Source: Branchiostoma floridae (Eukaryota; Chordata; Leptocardii; Amphioxiformes; Branchiostomatidae). Taken from it: DNA of 64,000 bases. A program made the position numbers and the translations under genes. The notes beneath the pieces were generated by a model. The model searched no databases, was not told the DNA's origin, and was given only the letters and a program-made list of their open reading frames with translations. Positions 26,196 to 38,169 of the stretch are shown here, piece after piece. Within the stretch, counting starts at the first letter, position 1; each line of letters opens with the position of its first letter. The stretch is from positions 12,422,778-12,486,777 of the forward strand of contig NC_049987.1 in assembly GCF_000003815.2 (NCBI RefSeq). Direction: 5' to 3'.

Positions 26196-26781
26196 AATGC
26201 TACCCAAACATAACGTTCTACAACCCTCTATCTATAATGCACTATTCACCCTGTAAAGTTGATTCCAACTGCTCCATGTTGGGGGTAGGGTGGTTACGCA
26301 GCAAGGTGTACATTGACATGACAATTCCCGGGGTGCAGAACCCACACTGGGACCCATGGGCTTTCGCAATCCTCTCCTGGAGGGATGTTATGATTAGTGA
26401 AATTTAGCAACTTAAAATATACACTTTACAGGTAAATAAAACCACCAGATAAATCAACAGCTACCCTACCTTCGAATGAGATTTTGCATATAATACTAAT
26501 TCTAAACCTTTACTGTGGAGAACACAAGAAGCTGACCTGTACAGGGTGCAGCCTGGTCCTGGTGCTGCCGATCCCCTCCACTGTTATGACAGCTACACCA
26601 TGTAGGGAGCAGATAGGTGCAAGGCAGGCATTCACAGCAAGGTGACTGGGAAGTAGTCAGGAAAATGTACATCAAGGAAGGAGGTTTACCTCCAGCTTGG
26701 GTACTTTATTTGGATGTGTTTATTCCCAGAGATTTCTTTTTGCCAAAGAGAGATAAGAAGCATAACATAATACAAAAACTA

Positions 26782-27480
26782 GAGTTCGGCGACCTCGTAC
26801 CTCCATGAAATGATTAGAGCTTTTGTAAATTTATGCAAATCCCTTTTCCATTTACTTAATTTATCCATGGTGATGTTAATCATTGACTAACTTATACATG
26901 TCACAAGTATAAAATTCCAAACATTTATCATTAAGCGGTGTTGCCATTTTTGCATAGATTATGCAAATCAGTTCCTCATTTGCATATTTGTATGTTATTT
27001 TCCAGCTATCATAGATTATATGTGTTACATTCAGTGAAGTCCAGTTGTGGAAAACAATGAAATTATACAATTTCCTCATTAATCATGCAATTTAAGTAAT
27101 CATTTACATAACATGTAAATCATTATGAACACCTTTGTCAGGCTACCTGCATGCCTAAAATGATACTAGTAGCTGCTTTCTTCAGTTATCCTCTTTGGAA
27201 TGTTTTGACAAAACGCCCCTGCAGTTCCAAATTTAAACGTCAAGGGACTCAAACTATCAACACCCTATTATGTCTGGGACAAGGCATACATGTACATGTA
27301 AAAAAAGATATGACAGAATATTCTCATTAACTATGCGAATATACCCCCAATTTGCATAAATTTGTATTTCATTTTGTACATTTTGATCTAGCTACCTATA
27401 TACCAAAAATCATGAAAATCCTATTCCTTTCTTGAGTTATCCTCTTCGGAATATTTTTTTGAAAAATGCCAACAGCTCTT
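26782..27480 (+). repeat. interspersed repeat region, AT-rich
   Basis: Opens with gagttcggcgacctcgtacc and 'acctccatgaaat', as at 5753. It then carries repeated fragments such as 'tatgcaaat' and 'cttgagttatcctctt' (two related copies near 27180 and 27430). No open frame of note. It lies in intron 3 of the XDH pseudocopy. Confidence 0.5.
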
Positions 27481-29381
27481 ATAGCACAAGAGCTATATGT
27501 TTGCTGATATACAGTAAGTGAACCTTAAGTTATACCCTACATGCAATATATCCCAGATGTGTGTCATACGTTTTATCATATCAGTAGAAAAGGATACAAC
27601 ACTTTCTTCTGTGTGGGGTTGTACCTGGACACCATGACAGTACAGGCTCCACACCCACCTCCCCCACATCCCAGCTTCGCTCCAGTCAGGCGTACTGTTC
27701 AACTATTTGAAAATCCATTAGTGACGTGCCCTAGGGCACGCCACTTACAGACAACCTACATACAGTGGTCAATATTTACATACATGTCAATTAAAAACAG
27801 TCATGTCATCAATATATACACAGTGCATAAAAAGGAACAGTCAATACATAATATATACACAATACACAGGTCAATGGAACAGCGGGCTCTGAAAAAAATG
27901 ATTGGGCCGTTCAAAGTATGAATGAATGTACACAGATTGACTGTGACAGGAAGCATAGCGAGGACGGTGGTGCGTACTGTAAAGATCACGTGCAGTGTAT
28001 ATCAATTTCTGGCGTGAGACGGTGGCAACTGCTGGACGTACGCGTGAATGAATAGAATAGATTTGTGGCAATTTTAGCGATTACGCTAACCAGCTATTTC
28101 TGTGAATTTGTGCGATTTACAGTAGTAACGAGAGGTGCCCTCACATTTCACGCCCAGAACTCATGGTGCTCCATCGCTACTTGCCAGGTCAAATTTTGAT
28201 GAATGGATTTTTATCAAGCGTTACAAGCGGCAAACTCTGTGAGACGTTTTAAAATTTTGTGAATGTACCTTCCGATTTTGTGGTACGCTGGACAGTGTGC
28301 CGTAACTTGGTGCGCTTGTTTTAATTTTGCTTCAGAAGTTAGTGATGAATTAAAGTAGACAGAAATGAGAATTCAATTCTATAATATTTTAGCCTCTTTT
28401 GACATTAAAACTTTGACTGTATGTATTTCTTGTCTCCTGTGAGGATGGCTGTACCTAACACAATCTATATGATGTTTTCACGAGAAACGGGTTGAATGCA
28501 CTGTTTGCGACGGCCCTACTAATAAGAAAATCATTACGAAAAAACAACACCGCGTACATCAACAAATCTCTGTGTACTTTTTGGAAAATATCTTCGAAAT
28601 CTCTCTATTAAGTTTCATTTTCATTGACGGTCAGCCTAAAGGAAGTACAGCACGAATGACATCGGTAGACATTTATATTCGCTCCAAATTTTATAAGCAA
28701 ACTAAACTTATTTTCCACGTTTCATGAAAGAACGCATTGCAAGCATGTGAGGTCCGAGCGGCTTGCAGGAGACTATTTTGAAAGAAATTTAAATTCACAT
28801 GTTTTTCGATTTTTTTTACTTCTGTGGTAGCAATAACTGATAGTTAATCAGGGGAAAATGACAACAAAAAGTCAGCGCTAGCACAATGCGACCGTGTGAC
28901 CGGAACAGTAGGGGGAGGGGCGCCGACCGGGTTTGACCGGTTGTTCTCTCTCGCCGCCGGCGGACGTTAGGAATTGTCAGCACGACTGCACCGTCCGAAA
29001 TAAGATTTTTGCAGACTTTGTCTATATTTACGCGCCGAGTTTGTCCGTCAACAATGACGGAGAGCGCAAGATTTAACGTATTCTTGTGTTATCAACTGAT
29101 CTTCGCGACGCGCGCTCCGCGCCAAGTCGAATAGTATACTTGTGAATTTTTCAAAGCTTTGTTTTTTTAAACATATGAATATGTTGAAAGAAACCAGTTT
29201 TGTCCATGGCTCTCTCCCAAGCCAAGAAAGTTCTCCCTTTCTCTCTCCCAAGCCGACAAAAAAACTTCCTAGGCCCTCCCCCAGACGACAGCCTTTCCCA
29301 CGATAATGCCGTCGAGTAAACCCTGTTGACGACCGTCAAAAGTGGAGAACCTTTGTGGACAGACTGCCCAGTGCTCATGTA

Positions 29382-29959
29382 CGAGGGGCGTGCAATAAGT
29401 AATGGTCCTGACCCACTTCCAGTTGTCTGATCTAAATGAAATTTTGTATGTGTAATAATTCATATCTCTATAGGTTATGTTGCAAAAGACAGCTCTGAAC
29501 TAATTGTGGTTTCTGATTTACTGGTGTTTGAACTTAGTCAGGTGCGAAATGGACCAGGTGTGAAATGGAACCAGTTGAGTGTCGCGCAGTGATCCGGTTT
29601 TTGTATTTGAAAGGACGCACACCAAAGAAGACTTTTGATGAAATAAATGAAACTTATGGTGATGATGCCCCATCATATGACCTTGTAAAACGCTGGCATC
29701 CTGAATTCAAACGTGGCTGGAAGTCTGTGGAAACAGCTCCCAGACCTGGTCGTCCCTCTTGTGCCATTGATGAGGCATCAGTTGGAGGACCAACCTGGGG
29801 TGTCCTACAAAATCGGTGTCCAGAGCTGCATCAAACGATGGGAGAAATGCATAACTCTGGGTGATTCCTATGAAGAGAAAGACTAATAACTGTGCCAAGT
29901 TTCATTAATCTCCTGCTATGGGAAATGGGTCAGGACCATTACTAATTGCACGCCCCTCG
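29382..29959 (+). mobile_element. mariner-type deletion derivative, 578 bp
   Basis: Inverted ends read cgaggggcgtgcaataagta and its near-complement ending cacgcccctcg, with TA on both sides (29380-29381, 29960-29961). The inside keeps the two ends of a transposase gene but not the middle, so it can move only with a helper. It sits in intron 1 of the XDH pseudocopy. Confidence 0.88.
29565..29878 (+). pseudogene. mariner transposase remnant: helix-turn-helix plus C-terminal tail
   Basis: The frame starting at 29565 reads as the DNA-binding N-terminus of mariner-like transposases: CRAVIRFLYLKGRTPKKTFD, YGDDAPSYDLVKRW, and APRPGRPS. About 70 residues later a different frame ends with SCIKRWEKCITLGDSYEEKD and a stop, which looks like the transposase C-terminus. 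The DD(E/D) catalytic domain between them is missing, and the two parts are in different frames. Not functional. Confidence 0.8.
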
Positions 29960-30464
29960 TAGTTGGTAGCTATGCAACTGAGGTGTGAGGATGATGAGAA
30001 CAAAATGGGACGCTGTGTTTATTATTCACGATACGTAATGTTACAGATAAAAAAAATATTGAAATTCATTCGTCCCTTCTTGATCCCCTCTTGATTATCC
30101 TGTATCATTTAAATCAGTTAGAAATGCTAGGCTAGACCATGTGAAGGTAACATTCTGTATTTGCTTGCAAATATTACCTTTCTAGTAGTTAAACTATATC
30201 TTGAGAGGGTAAGGGCAGACTAATAAATGGACTAACGTTACCCCATGAAGGTGCGATTTTGTGACCAGAAAGTATGAAAGGTGAGATATGAAGCCTTTTT
30301 CTGCCATATGATAGGTGTGTCTGTGTTTGGCACCAACAGGTTGGTCCAGTCTCTTGCGATCAGGGCGACCCGTCCTAGGCTTAGCTTACATTTCATTTTG
30401 TTATGTGCACAATGAGTGATTTTGACATAACTTACTAGTACGTATTACCACTAGCCGTAAAGAG

Positions 30465-30518
30465 CGTTTCTACAGTCTATCTTTTGCATGTCCATGCAAA
30501 AGATAGACTACAGAAACG
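30465..30518. repeat. near-perfect palindrome of about 25-bp arms
   Basis: 'agtctatcttttgcatg' is followed after two bases by 'catgcaaaagatagact', and the arms continue outward with two mismatches to gtttc/gaaac. It is adjacent to the 3' side of exon 1 of the XDH pseudocopy (in its intron 1). Confidence 0.9.
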
Positions 30519-30684
30519 TCCACTCGAGTCTCCAGGGCTAACGCATTACCTTTCTGCCATTGACGAAGAAAACAAGATCCGACTTCGCCCCAACTCCTGT
30601 TGTTTCCGTCTCCGTCATGATTTTGGCGGCTGGTGACCGCTATATTGTGCAAACTAGCCGCTCCGAAAACTACCTACCCAACAA

Positions 30685-32658
30685 GAGTTCGTAGACCTCA
30701 GGCCTGCATGAAATGTATTGGGTATTTTTGCCTTTTTGTCTGTGGTACGTGGTTGGAAAAATGAGCTTTTTACCGTGTTGGTTGTGCACCATGCAAAAGT
30801 CTGACTCTGAAATTCCATTTTCTGAATTTGTAAGTTTGGACATGGATGAACATTACTTATTTTGGATTTCTTAAGTATGTAACCAACCACAGTACTTTGA
30901 AGTTGTTGAGACGCTACCTTTTTTTGTCTCAGATGGCCCATGCACATGTAGTTACTCTGTCACATGATATACTAATATCTTCCTATTTCAATGTACTGAC
31001 CTAATGCAGCTGCTAAGTCTCCTTGGTTTGTGTTCTTCCAATGATATTCATTAAAGATTTATTTCTGGGGTGTTATTCACTTGACATCGGAATGTTACTC
31101 GCATAATTTGACCAATGATACTTTTATCTGTAGTTCCATAGACATTAGACAATATGAATAGTGGTAGCCCCCATGCAGCAGCAACAGTTAGTCCCCAGGG
31201 TGGTATGATATTTTCATTCAATCCATCCAACCCAAACCTAAATCTCCTGTAGTATCTAAGCCAAATTTAACAGCACAATTTACTATGAAAAATGTCCTTG
31301 TCAATCCCATTTATAGATGGCAAGCTGCTGGCAATGGAAGCTTTGAAAAGTTCAGAAGCTGTTGTAGTCAGAGCAAACACCCAGCAAACATCCCCGCAAA
31401 CCAATGAGCAGTTGCTTAGAAGGGGAATTTCATCATATATTTGCCGCGACAAAATGCAACAAACGATACTGAATTCAAAACAGAACAAAGCTAAGCCTCC
31501 ACCACTTAACCCTGCCTGTACCATAGATTAAGCAGGCCCAAAAACCAAGCGAATATGACTAGCCCAAAACAACAAATTACCTGTATACAGTATGGAAATG
31601 GCATTACCAAAGAAACAAAAAGAAACACAGGACAAATCATACACATACCTTTCTCTTATGCCCACACTCTATACAGTTCTCCTCCACATTAGAAAATTGC
31701 ATCTTCTTCTGTTTAAGTTCAAGTTCAACCATGATTGCCAACAGGGTAAAGGAACTTGTACCGGAACTTAAAACTCAGTACTATACAGCTCTAGAAACAC
31801 CACAAAGAGTAATAAGCAAACTCCAATTATACCTGACCAACAGATATATAATCTGGCACATTCCCGTCATCTGGCAAACTGTCAGTGCCACTAAGTAACC
31901 TGATACATTGAAGGTGGCCCAGGCCAGATGATGGTTCTACACCCAACCATAATCTGTTTTTAAAACCAAGCAGATATTGGGAGGATGCCCCAACCACACT
32001 AAAACAGGGTCAACCTATACAGTATCAAGTTCAAGCACTAGGAGGCCCAAAATCAAACCTGACCACCAGGACACCACAAACAACTCACGTACCAAATGGC
32101 AACACAATGGCACCTTGCGTTCCGGAGATACAGCGCACGCCCCGTGCCCGCACAAAAGGTAACCTAAAATGTCAAGTTCAAGCACCAAGGGCGCCAAAAT
32201 CAAAATTGAGCATTATTCAGCCACCGCCGACACATGTGCCAAATATCATCGCGCCAGCACCAGCCGTTCAGAAGATATAACTCCGGAAACACCCCTCCCG
32301 GACACAAAATTCGACCTGCCGGGTCAAGTTCAAACGCGACAAGGCCCAAAGTCAATCCTAGGCAACAGGCAACAACCCCCCACCCATGCACCAAAAATCG
32401 TCGCAATCGCGCGTATCGTTCCGGACACACAGCGCCAAAAGTGCCCCAAAAACACCAAAAATGCCACCTTCAATGTCAAGGTCAAGCGCCAGGAGGCCCC
32501 AAATCACACCTGAGTGTCAGGCTACCACCCCCAACCCACGTACCAAAAATCGTCGTGCTCGCACCATCCGTTCATGAGATACAGCGCCCTACATCCCCGG
32601 CTACCGAAAAGTTTCCACCAGCATCAAAACCATACCTGCATACATGCAGGTAATAACC
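30685..32658 (+). repeat. about 2-kb interspersed element, same family as 5753
   Basis: The start reads gagttcgtagacctcaggcc with 'cctgcatgaaat', and the end reads 'cctgcatacatgcaggtaataacc'. This mirrors the ends of the 266-bp element at 5753-6018. The interior is longer and includes the tandem array at 32024-32630. No transposase frame seen. The outer limits are inferred from those end motifs. Confidence 0.5.
32024..32630 (+). repeat. tandem array of four diverged ~150-bp units
   Basis: Units open with 'tcaagttcaagcact' and variants at about 32024, 32170, 32325 and 32475, a spacing of 146-155 bases. Each runs through 'ggcccaaaatcaa', then 'accaaaaatcgtcg' or 'accaaatatcatcgc', then 'ccgttc.gagata'. 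Single diverged units of the same kind lie near 5870, 25890 and 26040. Open frames through it are short and chance-like. Confidence 0.65.
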
Positions 32659-32669
32659 CTCTGCAGGGA

Positions 32670-32960
32670 CACTGAGATAAGCCCTTGTGGTTTAGCACCG
32701 CCTATTGTAACTTACGTAAGCTCCTCGCAATTCCCTTGGGAAAGGCACTTTACACTATACGACTTTCCTCACGAAATTGAGTACCTGCGATTAGGCCCGT
32801 CCCTCGGATAGGACATTAAATGGAGGCCCCGTGTTTGAGGAGAGCTACAACTTGAGCACGTTAAAGAACCCACCGCACTTATCGAAACGAGTAGGGTCCC
32901 TTCCCGATGTGAGCGGATCAAATAAATCTTTCCCGACTGTACTGTTCAGTACAAAACCTG
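32670..32960 (+). mobile_element. SINE-like element with widespread conserved core
   Basis: Contains ttgggaaaggcactttacac, 'acgactttcctcac', 'taaatggaggccccgtgtttgaggagagc', and 'cacgttaaagaacccaccgc' with 'acttatcgaaa'. I recall this block from SINE-type repeats found across marine invertebrates and chordates. The front part ('gcccttgtggtttagcaccgcc') might be a tRNA-like head, but I cannot fold it as one. The family name is not assigned. Confidence 0.5.
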
Positions 32961-34507
32961 GTGTGTTTTAACGCCTTATGGCGGTTTACCGGGTATGCAA
33001 TACAAACAAAACAAGAACAAACAAACAAGGAGCGATCCAAACAACATCGCAAAAGCATTTTTATCAGTAGCCTCCTTCATCGGCCTCTTTGTGGGCATTG
33101 GCATAAGAGGGCGGTTCACAATTTTCAACCGGGAAGGTTCTATATGCCGGGGAAGCCGAAAAATTCTCCTTGACCCTCCGTGGCTCAGTGGCCACCAGCT
33201 TCATCACGTGAAAGTTTATTTTTGACGCGCTCGCGCTCCGTCCCCGGGCCTTTACCACTTATAGTGCGGATACGAGAAGAACGACTTACAAACCGCAAGC
33301 TAGGTTCATTTTTATTAAAAGACAAAGTGAGCGTTTTTTTCGAGGATTCCATCCCCACTGTTGATAAAACCCGTCCACTTAAAAAAAATTAGGACATAAA
33401 AAACGACATTTGAGCGCGTGGGGGTCGTGCCCACAGGACTCCATTCACACTTATGGTGTAAAGCACTTAAAATATGTGAAATTTTGGATCTTTTGTCATT
33501 TTTGAATAAAAAATGTAAATTTGTAATCCTGTGTCATGAAATAGCCAACTGACCTGGAATTTGGTGTAGGGCTGGCGTTAGCACCAGGAATGAAAAATGG
33601 GTCACATAGACCAGTCCACTTTGCATAGATAGGGGTGTTCTCGAAGTGTTTATTCTTGTATTGATGGGGGAGCAGTTTTAAAAAATCCAATTTGTGGGAT
33701 GATACTATGGGCTTGATCAATTTCTGCAAAAGTTTGATATTTTGTATGGGGATAGAGATGGATTGAAATATGCTGTATTTGCTTGCGAGCAAATGCATAC
33801 ACATGTATGTCGGCCTTCCTAGTAGAGACTAGCTGCTAGTATTGGCTTGTTTTCAGATGCTTCGACATGTTTCATCAACAAGTCTTCAGTACTAATCGTC
33901 GTCCCCTTTCTTACTACTCATGGTGTATCATCAATAGACTATGTCAGGGGTATACACGAGATATTTCTTCGTCGGGAGTATTTTGCGTTGGACTTTTGAC
34001 TTTATAAATATAAATAGATGTACTGTATCCTTAAGTACATTGGGGGTTTCGTGTCGTGTAAAGATTGATACAAAATAAGAATATTCTGGCGAGGTACATG
34101 TACCATACAGCCTACTAGTATATCAAGCAAGCGTATTTGTCTACCTACCGCCCCACAAGTTACCCCCTGAACTGTGCTACCTGCCGTTACCTGGCAACGG
34201 AATTCGATGCCGGTGCCCTTTGTAATGCAAATTAGCCAGGCGACCCCCAACCTAAGGAAAGAATAGCGTAAGGTGTCAAATGCCTTGTCGGGTTGCGGCG
34301 TACCGCGGCTAAGTTTAGCTGGGAGATTTGTTCAAATTCGTGCCAAACAAACTGATTTAACGTTGCATCACTGAGCTAACAGCTTGTCTCAGGTTTTATT
34401 GTCAGAAAGTTCTGCTTGCTAAGGAAGTGAAATCAAGCTTGTAGTAACTGCCGGGTGGCTCAAAGAAATCAGATCTCTTCTAGTCTGGACTTAAACTTTT
34501 ATTCGCC
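32961..34507. other. intergenic region upstream of the 326-residue gene
   Basis: No gene seen. It is A/T-rich with poly-A runs near 33380. The last 100 bases before the start codon at 34508 would hold the 5' UTR. I cannot see a TATA box at a convincing position. Confidence 0.5.
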
Positions 34508-37467
34508 ATGCCTCGTATCTTGGGAGATCTGTCGGGCGAGACCGTCAAGCTGGTGCACATCTTCGACTTCAGCGAGGGCTGCTTCGAGCGGTTCCGGCCG
34601 GTGCTGGGCTCGCCCTACGCCCAGGAGCTGGAGGCGTGCGCCGGGACCATCACGGCCTCGGTCACCTGCTGTCTGTACGACCCTGACGTCCGGCTGCACC
34701 TGGTAGGGTCCGACAACAAGGGGTACGTCCTCAGCACGGAGAAGATCGACACGGACCAGGACAGTCTAGCCGTACAGCTCACCGACGTGTCCGGCATACC
34801 CTCGTCCTACCGCCGGAAGGCCACCTACAACATACGGCGGTGGGACCTGCTGGTCTGCGCGCTGTCCCGCGGCATTCTCCCGCCCATCTACCCCAGCAAC
34901 AACCTACCCCTCTTACAGGTGAGCAAACTGTGTCTCTTAACCTATTTTTGTGCAACAGTACCTCACAGCATTGAGTGCATTGGTTGTTGTAATAGTAACG
35001 ACCATATTTCATTTGTAGAATACTAATGTTACTAGGTTCAAGTTTGAGTCACAAATGCACAAATTATTGGTCCATGTCAATTTTTTAGCCCAAATCTAGG
35101 TTATCTGATTGTTTGTCTTGTCGTTGATTGTCTGTCTATCAAGACAACGAGCTGAAGTGACAAAGTTTTAGACAAAGTTGTTGAAGTTTGTGGAGGAAGT
35201 GAGATAATTGGGCAATTAGTCTTGCGCAGACACTTATGATTGAAAGTATTCTTCAGAGAAGTCGAGTTGGACTCGGTCGCCTTGGAACACGTGCCCAACG
35301 CGGGTAATTTAGGAACACTTGTCAACAAAAGTTGCAGATAGAATTTCTTACAGAGCCATATTTAGCACTTTCTCAATAGACCTCTGCTCCGGACCCTTCA
35401 ATAAAAGACACGGGATATGGATAACAGGGCAACAGTAAACACTATTCAGCCTCATGGTCCGCACATTACAAGACAAACCTGTTTAAGCGACATGGATAAA
35501 ATATACGAAAACTTCAGCCGAATGAAAAAAACCCCGCTGACTAACCGATACAGACCGTATACGTAGTTTCGGTAAGTATAATTATAGTGTCGCCGTGCAC
35601 GTCGACACGTACATATTTCTCAGTAGTGAACTCCCTCTTTACAAAAGTAACGGCCGGTACTTTAACAACGATACATTCAACACTTGTCTAATCATTAACA
35701 GATCATCAAATATACAATATGAACGGCCAAGTTCTATTTTTGCTTTGAAGGGGTTACAAACAATGTAGTCAGTGCACGTGGTCACGCTACCTGTGCATTT
35801 GGCAATGTAAAATGCATGTGAGGAAAGTATTAAGGGAAATGTAACTTCAATTCAATTTAAAAGCGGTTTGCTTGTAGAAGCTTACGGTGCACTTGTGATG
35901 CCAAAACGTATCCCGATAGGGCGAAGTACACTGTGTTCGCTAGACAACCCACCCAGGCTTCCGGCACGTGAGGCTAAATATAGCATGCGCATTGACTCCT
36001 GTAGTTGCTGTTGACATAGCTGAATGGAGTTACAATGGGACCTGAAACCAAGTCATCCTTAAAGCTATCANNNNNNNNNNNNNNNNNNNNNNNNNNNNNN
36101 NNNNNNNNNNNNNNNNNNNNNNNNNNNNNNNNNNNNNNNNNNNNNNNNNNNNNNNNNNNNNNNNNNNNNNCGCGATCGACATACCGCCCCCCCCCCCCCC
36201 AAAAAAAAATTGCCAAGCTTCCCAGAGAGGCCGGTGAAGGAGGCTACCCTAATATATGGTTTTGTACCAACTTCCAGACAAATCGTGCTTTTGTTACAGA
36301 TAGTTCACAATAAGATAGCAATATCATGATGTGCATGACATATTTGCCCAAGCAGCTCACTAGAGGGCAATCGTGCAAAAAGTCATGTATTGAGGTGTAC
36401 AATTCAACTGATGTATGGGCCTCTTGGGGACTTTTTGGATAAGTGAGAAAATAGATTATTGATAGAATGACATTCAAATGTAATCAAAGATTCATGATCA
36501 CACATCTGTACTCACGGCACCGTCTCCTCTCTCAGGTCACGCCCACTCTGGGGGGAGGGGAGGGGCATGGGCTCGTCTTCACCAACTGCTTCACGGGAAA
36601 ACCTGCTCATGTGACCACAGACCAATGGGAATCACGGCTTCGAGATTCACCTGTTCTGAAAGGTAACAATTTTTATTACATGGGATGCCTTGCAAACATA
36701 AATGATTTTTGAAAACACAATGATGAGAAAATGTGGGTGGAGCAGCTCGATATGTGGTTGCTTTCTACACCTCTTTTCATTTGCGTTACTTCTTTTGTGG
36801 TACACCTTTTGAACGCCACGATGTCCATTGACTTACCCCAGGTATGCTGACCCTGGCCCGGACGTGTCGGGAGCGCTGGAGGGTGGTGGCCGAGAACGCG
36901 GGTGGGGCCCTGGACGCCGCCTACCGGGGTTCTATAGAAGCGTTCTGTGCAGGCCAGTCCAACCTCACAAACGTCATCTACTATGTTGATGTCTTCTGTG
37001 AAGACCTACAGATTGGACTCTTCGGGCCGAGGTGTCAGGTGTGTAAAGTTACTTAAACGTTATTACATTTGAGTACTTACATCATAGTTTTTCATACCAA
37101 CAAAATAACGTTGTAAGATTAAACAATGGTCAATGACTTGGACGCGTGAAAGGTGCGTAGCATACTTCCAGAATTATTTCGTGCCTACATTGACATTTGT
37201 TACCTTTCTCCCCCACCCCAGGGTTACGTCGGCAGAGTTAGCGAGGGATCAACACTGGCACAGCAGATGTCCTGGCACTGCAGTAAACACGAGGATCTCC
37301 TAGAGGCGCTGCTGCACAGCTTGCCGTTCTATCGTGAGGACGGGCGGCCCAACTTCGTGGTGGTTCCTGTGGACTTCGCGCTGCCTGCGGATGCCGAGGA
37401 CGCCAGGGCCAGTCTCTGCCAGTTTGCTGCTACCTTTACTGAAGTCGGACTGAATCTGCAGCCCTGA
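34508..37467 (+). CDS. unrecognised four-exon gene, 326-residue protein
   Basis: Exons 34508-34918, 36536-36662, 36842-37038 and 37222-37467 all have GT-AG borders and consistent phases (0, 1, 0), and give 326 residues. Start: MPRILGDLSGETVKLVHIFD with caccATG-like context (cgccATGc). Exon 1 is GC-rich with a strong third-position C/G bias, typical of real coding sequence. The protein looks globular and soluble: no signal peptide and no membrane segment. Notable pieces are LVHIFDFSEG, ITASVTCCLYDPDVRLHLVG, NCFTGKP, NVIYYVDVFCEDLQIGLF, and PNFVVVPVDFALPAD. I do not recognise the family and assign no function. Intron 1 contains a 100-base assembly gap, so an extra small exon there cannot be excluded, although the frame is continuous without one. 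Confidence 0.88.
36071..36170. other. assembly gap (100 N)
   Basis: Exactly 100 undetermined bases, the usual placeholder for a gap of unknown size. It is in intron 1 of the 326-residue gene. A run of 14 C followed by 9 A (36187-36209) lies just after it and may have caused the sequencing break. Confidence 0.99.
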
Positions 37468-38169
37468 AGAACGTTCTTCAACCTGTAGTGCCGTGCTGCG
37501 GATTTTTTTGCACACTGTCATGACACATATCATATTGTCCAAGATTCAGCGTGCTTCCATGTTGCATGATAAACAGTTTTCGTCTTTCCTTTGAAATTCG
37601 CAAAAGACAGCCAGACAAAAAAGGAGCCGTCTAAGAACATACATGCGAATTCCCTTTCTTGTATCTGATTGGAGGCTACCGTTATCATATTATGTTTATT
37701 CCGTCCGTTAAAGTTGTTTTTCGATTTGCAGGAACTAAGGTTATATATAGGCTGGTATTTCTAACGAAAACAACCTTGTGCATCACAAGCGTAGTAATAT
37801 TGTCGTAGATATCTCGTAATATCAACGACCTGTCGGAGGAATTGAGAGCTTATCTTGTGTTATGTTGATAGATATTGTCCAAACTTGAGCTTTGTTTTCA
37901 AAATTTAGTTTGTGTACTTGTGACGCTATCCCACGTTACCTCTGTCATTCGTTGTTTGGGAACTAAGGAATTTTGTTACGATATTGGTGGAACAAATGGA
38001 GTATAACTTATCATCCGCTCTTTTGTGTCATGTGAGATTTGATTTCGAAAGTGTTAGTGCTGCGTTGAATGTAAACAAAGGTTGGGTTTTCTGACATACA
38101 TGAATGACCAGCTGCGTTATTTGCTAACAAGAAGGCCAAGAAAATAGGGTTCCATTAAAAACAGACATA

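Larger units (their letters stand above)
22451..30618 (-). pseudogene. xanthine dehydrogenase pseudocopy, inverted, internally deleted
   Basis: Equivalents of XDH exons on the minus strand: exon 1 30550-30618, exon 3 27598-27694, exon 4 26537-26645, exon 5 26250-26376, exon 28 25091-25379 (interrupted), exon 29 24732-24956, exon 30 24314-24432, exon 31 24068-24181, exon 32 23850-23915, exon 33 23421-23609, exon 34 22973-23140, exon 35 22451-22501. I could not find exon 2 or exons 6-27, so the FAD domain and much of the molybdenum domain are gone. Exon 31 has 114 bases instead of 115, a frameshift. Exon 28 holds a 208-bp MITE. In exon 3 the cluster motif reads GCGGGGC instead of GCGEGGC. Splice sites and exon sequences otherwise stay close to the intact copy, so the duplication is fairly recent. 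A haplotype misassembly is possible, but it would not explain the insertion or the frameshift. Confidence 0.9.

Noticed and set aside
22451-30618. The inverted XDH copy as a second working enzyme
   Set aside because: It lacks exons 2 and 6-27, has a frameshift in exon 31 and an insertion in exon 28.
32024-32650. Plus-strand frames of 60-139 codons through the 150-bp tandem units
   Set aside because: They are in different frames in successive units, with Pro/Thr/Gln composition from the repeat and no domain.
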